A DNA stretch of 37,914 nt from Brucella daejeonensis (lineage in GTDB: Bacteria; Pseudomonadota; Alphaproteobacteria; Rhizobiales; Rhizobiaceae), in the NCBI RefSeq assembly GCF_014199265.1, contig NZ_JACIJG010000028.1, forward strand, positions 1 through 37,914, written 5' to 3'. A model generated the notes under the pieces. It saw only the letters and a list, made by a program, of their open reading frames with translations. It ran no database searches and was not told where the DNA came from. The translations under genes and the position numbers were made by a program. The stretch's first letter is position 1, and each line of letters starts with the position of its first letter. Below, one piece after another: positions 33,321 to 37,914 of this stretch.

Positions 33321-33365
33321 CTTCCTCCGGCCAACCCAGCCGGAGGAAGCGGACGACCGCTTTTT
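33321..33365 (+). terminator. Strong hairpin plus small T-tailed hairpin after dctP-type gene
   Basis: CTTCCTCCGGC (33321-33331), a seven-base loop and GCCGGAGGAAG (33339-33349) form a perfect 11-bp stem. Directly after, GCGG-ACGA-CCGC (33349-33360) is followed by TTTTT (33361-33365), a minimal intrinsic terminator. The thiolase gene starts 16 bases later with its own ribosome site. Partial termination or 3'-end protection of the transporter message is likely, so the enzymes would be made at a lower level. Confidence 0.65.
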
Positions 33366-33381
33366 CTGAATGGAGAAGGAC

Positions 33382-34551
33382 ATGACCGATCCCGTGATCG
33401 TTGGCTGGGCGCATAGCAAATTTGGAAAATCCGAAGCGCCGGACACGCTGGCTCTGATGCAGGAAGTCGCCCTTCCGGCACTCGACCATGCCGGTGTACA
33501 CGCCAGCGATGTCGATGGCATTTTTGTCGGCGTCTATAATAACGGTTTTACCCGACAGGATTTTCAGGGTGCGCTCGTCGCGATGGGTACGCCGGAACTT
33601 GCTGGCATACCCTTCATGCGCACCGAGAACGCCTGCGCCACCGGTTCGGCGGCACTCTACGCGGCTGCGGATTTTATAGCCTCGGGGCGTGGCAGGATTG
33701 CCTTGGTGATCGGGGCCGAGAAGATGACGGCGACACCCGGCGATCAGGTCGGCGACATTCTTCTGTCCGCCAGCTATATTCACGAAGAAGGCGAAATCCC
33801 CGGTGGTTTTGCAGGCGTCTTTGGCCGCATCACCGACACCTATTTCCAGCGCCATGGCGACAAATCTGCGGAACTGGCCATGATAGCGACCAAGAACCAC
33901 GAAAACGGCATGCGCAACCCCTATGCGCATATGCAAAAGCCGTTCGATTTCGCCTTCTGCAACACGCCTTCGGAGAAGAACCCGCTGGTTGCAGGCCCGC
34001 TGAGGCGCACCGATTGCTCGCTGGTGTCGGATGGGGCGGCGGCCATTGTTCTGGTCGAGGCGGAAATGGCCAAGGATCTGAAACGCGCCATCGGCTTCCG
34101 CGCGCGCGGGCAGACGGGCGACTATCTGGCCCTGTCGCACCGCGATCCGATTGCCTTCGATGGTCCGCGCAGGGCCTGGGGACAGGCGCTGGATCAGGCC
34201 GGACTTGGCGTCATGGATCTTGATCTGGTGGAAACCCATGACTGCTTCACGACCGCCGAAATGATTGAATATGAAGCGATGGGCCTAGCCGCTCAAGGTG
34301 AAGGCTGGCGGGTAATCCGCGACAGTATCACGCGTTTCGACGGCGCCTTGCCGGTGAACCCTTCGGGCGGGTTGAAATCCCGTGGCCATCCGATCGGCGC
34401 AACGGGTGTGTCGCAGCATGTCATGGTCGCGATGCAACTGATGGGCGAAGCCGGTGACATGCAGGTGGCGAATGCCAGACTGGGCGGTGTCTTCAACATG
34501 GGGGGCGCTGCCGTCGCCAGCTATTGTTCAATCCTGGAGCGCCAGAAATGA
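33382..34551 (+). CDS. SCP2-type thiolase family protein
   Basis: This 389-residue enzyme is of the thiolase superfamily, SCP2/SCP-x-like branch. The acyl-accepting cysteine is C85 in ENACATGSAALYAA. H286 in VETHDCFTTAE and H336 in SRGHPIGATG complete the site. The C-terminal cysteine motif (CGGG) of classical thiolases is replaced by FNMGGAAVAS, as is normal for this branch. It may cleave a 3-oxoacyl-CoA or act as an acyltransferase or condensing enzyme; sequence alone does not decide. ATG 33382 is chosen because GGAGAAGGA lies just upstream; an ATG at 33370 would put that site inside the gene. The stop overlaps the ligase start (ATGA). Confidence 0.88.
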   Translation: MTDPVIVGWAHSKFGKSEAPDTLALMQEVALPALDHAGVHASDVDGIFVGVYNNGFTRQDFQGALVAMGTPELAGIPFMRTENACATGSAALYAAADFIASGRGRIALVIGAEKMTATPGDQVGDILLSASYIHEEGEIPGGFAGVFGRITDTYFQRHGDKSAELAMIATKNHENGMRNPYAHMQKPFDFAFCNTPSEKNPLVAGPLRRTDCSLVSDGAAAIVLVEAEMAKDLKRAIGFRARGQTGDYLALSHRDPIAFDGPRRAWGQALDQAGLGVMDLDLVETHDCFTTAEMIEYEAMGLAAQGEGWRVIRDSITRFDGALPVNPSGGLKSRGHPIGATGVSQHVMVAMQLMGEAGDMQVANARLGGVFNMGGAAVASYCSILERQK

Positions 34552-36149
34552 CCGATCCCAAAGGCGGTATTGCCCCGGTTTCGACCCGGGTGATGAACCT
34601 TGCCACCTTCCTGACCCAGATTGCACGGCGCGAACCGAAGGCAATCGCCCTTGTCATGGGCGATGCCGAGTGGACTTGGGGCCAGTTTGAAGCGCGCACG
34701 GATGCGCTGGCTCATGCGCTGCAAAACCGCTTCGGATTGCAGAAGGGTGACCGGGTGCTATGCCAGTCGCAGAACTGCCTTGAGATGATGCAGGCCATGT
34801 TCGCGGTATGGCGCGTCGGCGCGGTCTGGGTGCCTGCGAATTTCCGCCAGACGCCGGATGAGGTCGTCGGTCTAACCCAGTCATCAGGCGCGAAGCTGAT
34901 GATCTGCAATGCAGCCTTCCCGGATCATGCCGCAGTCTGCAAGGCAAAATGCCCCGAACTGGAGACGATCCTGTCCTTCGGGGCTTCGGATTTCGGGCCT
35001 TCGGTCGAAGCAATTACCGCCGAAGCAATAGGCAGTCGTCCGGCTGTCGCGGCGGTTGACCGTGATGATCCCTGCTGGTTCTTCTTCACCTCGGGCACGA
35101 CCGGCCGTCCCAAGGCCAGCGTGCTGACGCATGGCCAGATGGCCTTTGTCGTGACCAATCATCTGGCCGATCTGATGCCGGGCCTGACGTCAGATGATGC
35201 CTCGCTGGTGGTCGCGCCCTTGTCGCACGGCGCGGGCGTCCACCAGCTGACGCAGGTGGCGCGTGGTGTGAAAACCGTGCTGTTGCCGACCGAGCGTTTC
35301 GACGTGGCACAGGTCTGGGAGCTGATTGGCAAGTGGCGCATCTCGACCATGTTCACGGTGCCGACAATCCTGAAGCTTCTGGTCGAGCATCCCTCGGCCC
35401 AGACGGCGGATCATGGTTCGCTGCGCTATATCATCTATGCGGGCGCGCCAATGTATCGGGTGGACCAGCAAAAGGCGCTGCGCACGCTTGGCAAGGTGCT
35501 GGTTCAATATTTCGGCCTTGGCGAATGCACCGGCAATATTACCGTCCTGCCGACCTATCTGCATGATGCGGAAGACAGTCCTTCGGTTCGGATTGGCACT
35601 TGCGGCTTTGCCCGGACGGGGATCGAAATCCAGATTCAGGATGGTCAGGGCGACGAACTGCCACCCGGCCAAACAGGAGAGATCTGCTGTATCGGTCCAG
35701 CCGTTTTCGCGGGCTATTACCAGAACCCGGACGCCAACGCAAAGGCCTTCCGCAACGGCTGGTTCCGCACCGGCGATCTTGGCCATATGGACGAACAGGG
35801 CTTCCTGTTCATCACGGGCCGCGAATCCGACATGTATATTTCGGGCGGCTCGAACGTCTATCCGCGCGAGATCGAGGAAAAGCTGCTCTCCCATCCGGCG
35901 ATCAACGAGGTCGCGGTACTGGGCGTCCCCGACCCGTTGTGGGGTGAGGTCGGCTGGGCGGTTTGTGTCGGCTCGGACGTAAGCGAAGATGAGGTGCTGG
36001 CTTTCCTTGATGGCAAGCTGTCGCGTTACAAGATGCCGAAACGTATCGTCTTCTGGGATACGCTGCCAAAATCGGCTTACGGCAAGATCACCAAAAAGAT
36101 GATCCGTGAAGAACTTGCGAACTGCGGGCTGATCGGAGAAGAAGCGTGA
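34548..36149 (+). CDS. Acyl-CoA ligase (class I adenylate-forming enzyme)
   Basis: This 533-residue enzyme activates a carboxylic acid with ATP and CoA. ANL-family motifs are FFFTSGTTGRPKASVLTHGQM (P-loop-like A3), YFGLGECTGN (A5), GWFRTGDLGHMDEQGFLFITG (A7/A8), SGGSNVYPREIEEKL and the C-terminal catalytic lysine in PKSAYGKITKKMI. The canonical PYGxTE-type A5 motif reads FGLGECT, still with the key Glu. ATG 34548 overlaps the thiolase stop and its own stop overlaps the next gene, so all three are coupled. The acid may be aliphatic or aromatic. The TRAP importer presumably supplies it. Confidence 0.92.
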   Translation: MTDPKGGIAPVSTRVMNLATFLTQIARREPKAIALVMGDAEWTWGQFEARTDALAHALQNRFGLQKGDRVLCQSQNCLEMMQAMFAVWRVGAVWVPANFRQTPDEVVGLTQSSGAKLMICNAAFPDHAAVCKAKCPELETILSFGASDFGPSVEAITAEAIGSRPAVAAVDRDDPCWFFFTSGTTGRPKASVLTHGQMAFVVTNHLADLMPGLTSDDASLVVAPLSHGAGVHQLTQVARGVKTVLLPTERFDVAQVWELIGKWRISTMFTVPTILKLLVEHPSAQTADHGSLRYIIYAGAPMYRVDQQKALRTLGKVLVQYFGLGECTGNITVLPTYLHDAEDSPSVRIGTCGFARTGIEIQIQDGQGDELPPGQTGEICCIGPAVFAGYYQNPDANAKAFRNGWFRTGDLGHMDEQGFLFITGRESDMYISGGSNVYPREIEEKLLSHPAINEVAVLGVPDPLWGEVGWAVCVGSDVSEDEVLAFLDGKLSRYKMPKRIVFWDTLPKSAYGKITKKMIREELANCGLIGEEA

Positions 36150-36970
36150 ACAAGGGCATGATCCATCCCGGTCCGCGCGCGGCTGAGCGTGTCGTGGCGC
36201 GCAATGCACGGCTGTTTCCGATCAAGGGCAGATTACAGGCCGGACAAACCGTCATGCAGGCTGTCACCGCGCTTTTCGCCAAACATGGCTGCAAGGGGGG
36301 CGTTCTGAGCCTCGACGGGGTGACCTGTGCGCCAATGCGCTTTGTCTTGCCCGCACTGTCGAGCGACGGGCTGCATGCTGCGTGGTATTCCGACACCTTT
36401 GCGCCGGATGGCCGCTGGACGATCCGCAACTCGACCGCTTCCATAGGCCAGAAGGACGGCGCAACGTTCCTGCATTGCCATGGCATCTGGTCGTCGGGAG
36501 ACGAGACGTGGCTGGGCCACCTCCTGCCACTGGATTCCATTCTTGCCGAAGATGTCGAGGTTACGGGCCTTGGCTCGGCGGGGACGTGGTTTGAGGCGCT
36601 TCCAGACGCCGAAACTGCTTTCACGCTTTTCACGCCCGAAGGTGGTGAAGACGGCCCCGCCCTTTTCGTTCGCATTCTGCCCGGAGAAGATGTCGTGACC
36701 GCCATCGAAACTGTCGCCGCGAAACATGGCATCCGCGATGCCCGCCTTCATGCGGTCGGCAGTATCGATCATATCCGTTTTGCCGAAGGCCACCGCATGG
36801 ATTGTCTGGCAACGGAATTGCGCTTTGACGGCGCGCGGCTGCGGGACGGTCGCGCTACGATCCCCATCGATGTCGTCGATATTGACGGCAATATTGCCAC
36901 CGGCACCCTGACGCGAGGGGACAACCCCGTCGGCGTGACCCTTGAACTTCTCATCGAACCCGAGGAATGA
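36146..36970 (+). CDS. Double PPC/DUF296-domain protein
   Basis: This 274-residue protein appears to contain two PPC (DUF296) domains. Domain 1 (about 15-145) keeps the metal-site histidines: H110 and H112 in FLHCHGIW and H125 in WLGHLLPLDS. Domain 2 (about 165-272: LPGEDVVTAIETVAAKHG, then IDVVDIDGNIATGTL) has Asp, Val and Thr where those histidines belong, so it is a degenerate copy. Single PPC proteins are often named DNA-binding after plant AT-hook proteins, but bacterial ones lack the AT hook, as here. Start GTG 36146 overlaps the ligase stop; ATG 36158 is an alternative. Tight coupling to CoA enzymes suggests a role in their pathway; the function is unknown. Confidence 0.75.
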   Translation: MNKGMIHPGPRAAERVVARNARLFPIKGRLQAGQTVMQAVTALFAKHGCKGGVLSLDGVTCAPMRFVLPALSSDGLHAAWYSDTFAPDGRWTIRNSTASIGQKDGATFLHCHGIWSSGDETWLGHLLPLDSILAEDVEVTGLGSAGTWFEALPDAETAFTLFTPEGGEDGPALFVRILPGEDVVTAIETVAAKHGIRDARLHAVGSIDHIRFAEGHRMDCLATELRFDGARLRDGRATIPIDVVDIDGNIATGTLTRGDNPVGVTLELLIEPEE

Positions 36971-36974
36971 CCCT

Positions 36975-37742
36975 ATGAGTAAAGTCGCCATCGTAACCGG
37001 CGGATGTCGCGGCATTGGCCTTGCCGTAACGGAGATTTTTCTGGAACAGGGCTGGCGTGTCGCCATGGTCGACCGCGACACGGACGAGTTGCACAAGGTC
37101 GCTTCGGGCATGAAGAACACGCTGGCGGTTGAGGCTGATATTTCGCAGCCTGAACAGGTCGAACGCATGATCGCCGAAACCGTCGCAGCTTTCGGTCGGA
37201 TCGATGCGCTGGTCAACAATGCCGGTGTTGCGCTGTTTTCCCGCGCGACCAAGACCAGCTTCGAGGCATGGCGCGAGGTCATGGCCACCAATCTCGACGG
37301 CGTTTTCCTCTGCACCCAATCGGCGGTGGAAGAACTGGCAAAGACGCAGGGCGCTATCGTCAATATCGCCTCCATCTCCGGCGTGCGCGCCTCGACGTTA
37401 CGCGTCGCCTATGGCACGTCCAAAGCGGCGGTGATCCATCTGACCAAGCAATTTGCCGCGGAACTGGGCGAGCTTGGCATTCGCGTCAATTGCGTGGCGC
37501 CCGGCCCGGTCAGGACCAAGCTTGCCATGGCGGTGCATGCGCCGGAAATCATCTCGGCCTATTATGATGCGATTCCGTTGAACCGCTATGGCGAAGCGCG
37601 CGAAATTGCCGAAGCCGTGGTATTCCTGTCCGGCGACAAGGCGAGCTTCATTTCGGGCCAGACGGTTGCCGTCGATGGCGGTTTCGACGCGACCGGGGTT
37701 GGGTTGCCAGCACTACGCCGGGGCGATGATCTAGTGGATTGA
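36975..37742 (+). CDS. SDR-family dehydrogenase/reductase
   Basis: This 255-residue Rossmann-fold enzyme is a classical short-chain dehydrogenase. The cofactor motif is TGGCRGIG (8-15), NNAG is at 81-84 and the catalytic set is S133, Y146 and K150 (YGTSK). D33 after the second strand predicts NAD(H) preference. It probably oxidises a hydroxyl to a ketone, for example a 3-hydroxyacyl-CoA ahead of the thiolase; exact substrate unknown. ATG 36975 has GAGGA at 36962-36966. The last residues, LVD, and the TGA stop come from the right palindromic element (from 37731), so the original C-terminus beyond GDD was replaced by the insertion. Confidence 0.92.
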   Translation: MSKVAIVTGGCRGIGLAVTEIFLEQGWRVAMVDRDTDELHKVASGMKNTLAVEADISQPEQVERMIAETVAAFGRIDALVNNAGVALFSRATKTSFEAWREVMATNLDGVFLCTQSAVEELAKTQGAIVNIASISGVRASTLRVAYGTSKAAVIHLTKQFAAELGELGIRVNCVAPGPVRTKLAMAVHAPEIISAYYDAIPLNRYGEAREIAEAVVFLSGDKASFISGQTVAVDGGFDATGVGLPALRRGDDLVD

Positions 37743-37807
37743 ATTTGACGCTTGAACCCGGCTGAATGAGATGCTGTTTCAAACGTCAAATTCGAAAAAT
37801 CCACTAG
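37731..37807. repeat. Right copy of the CTAG-bounded palindromic element
   Basis: This 77-bp element has perfect outer ends CTAGTGGATT and AATCCACTAG. Inside lie GAATTTGACGCTTGAA and its near-complement TTTCAAACGTCAAATTC around a roughly 20-bp centre. Its reverse complement matches 92-166 with only a few differences, so the two copies face each other across 37.6 kb. Its first 12 bases supply the end of the SDR gene. Confidence 0.85.
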
Positions 37808-37823
37808 ATACATAAGTTACTAG

Positions 37824-37914
37824 AGCGTGGTGACGATTTAAGGATTTAGGGTTCCCCCGATGCGAGAAATCGGATTCAAGGCTGATTTTGGAGATCAGCG
37901 ATGGATTGTGACGC
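37824..37914 (+). mobile_element. Possible 5' end of an insertion sequence
   Basis: Just after a CTAG at 37820-37823, about 77 bases of non-coding sequence lead to GGAG (37890-37893) and ATG 37901. That starts an open frame, MDCD, which runs off the window. A short leader after a CTAG/TA target followed by a small-protein start fits an IS5-like element in outline, but only four codons are visible and no partner terminal repeat can be seen. The identification is therefore tentative. Confidence 0.2.

Noticed and set aside
1..37914. tRNA gene or direct att repeats as an integrative-element boundary
   Set aside because: No tRNA cloverleaf was found near either edge. The boundary repeats are inverted rather than direct, and no integrase gene is present.

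Overview
The window reads as an accessory segment of an alphaproteobacterial genome, most probably Rhizobiales of the Brucella/Ochrobactrum type. This is inferred from the gene families (TRAP and sugar ABC importers, an RhtX/FptX-type siderophore permease, a TGA-N9-TCA iron box, a DeoC linked to an ALDH16-type dehydrogenase); no marker gene proves it. All recognised genes lie between two inverted copies of a 75-77 bp palindromic element (92-166 and 37731-37807). Outside the left copy is the 3' end of an IS630-family transposase gene. Outside the right copy is what may be the start of another insertion sequence.

Region 1 (278-6441, +) is one tight operon: a GntR/FCD regulator, an AGE-family sugar epimerase/isomerase, a three-gene TRAP importer and uronate isomerase UxaC. 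It looks like a hexuronate (or hexuronate-derivative) uptake and entry module. The later pathway steps are not in the window. A 17/18-matching inverted repeat (6461-6519) separates it from the next block.

Region 2 (6576-17811) has a DeoR-type repressor on the minus strand and a divergent plus-strand operon: sugar-binding protein (TTG start), double-domain ATPase, two permeases, a DUF4432 mutarotase-like protein, a ribokinase-family kinase, deoxyribose-phosphate aldolase (DeoC) and a two-module ALDH16-type aldehyde dehydrogenase. The order import, anomer conversion, phosphorylation, aldol cleavage and acetaldehyde oxidation fits 2-deoxy-D-ribose use.

Region 3 (17812-21418) is an iron-uptake pair, a TonB-dependent receptor and an RhtX/FptX-like permease, behind a promoter overlapping a RirA-like operator. 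Region 4 (21560-30066) has a giant Gly-rich type V autotransporter on the minus strand, diverging from a two-component system (seven-TM histidine kinase plus OmpR-type regulator). The shared intergenic region holds a 10-bp direct repeat at 20-bp spacing.

Region 5 (30380-37742) is a second, different TRAP system (fused DctQM, then a Tat-type DctP). It continues into an overlapping set: SCP2-type thiolase, acyl-CoA ligase, double PPC/DUF296 protein and SDR dehydrogenase. It looks like import followed by CoA-dependent breakdown of an unknown carboxylic acid, and is the least understood part of the window. The SDR gene ends inside the right palindrome. Three solute-binding-protein genes are each followed by a perfect GC-rich hairpin, probably setting transcript ratios. 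No tRNA, rRNA, CRISPR array or replication origin was seen.
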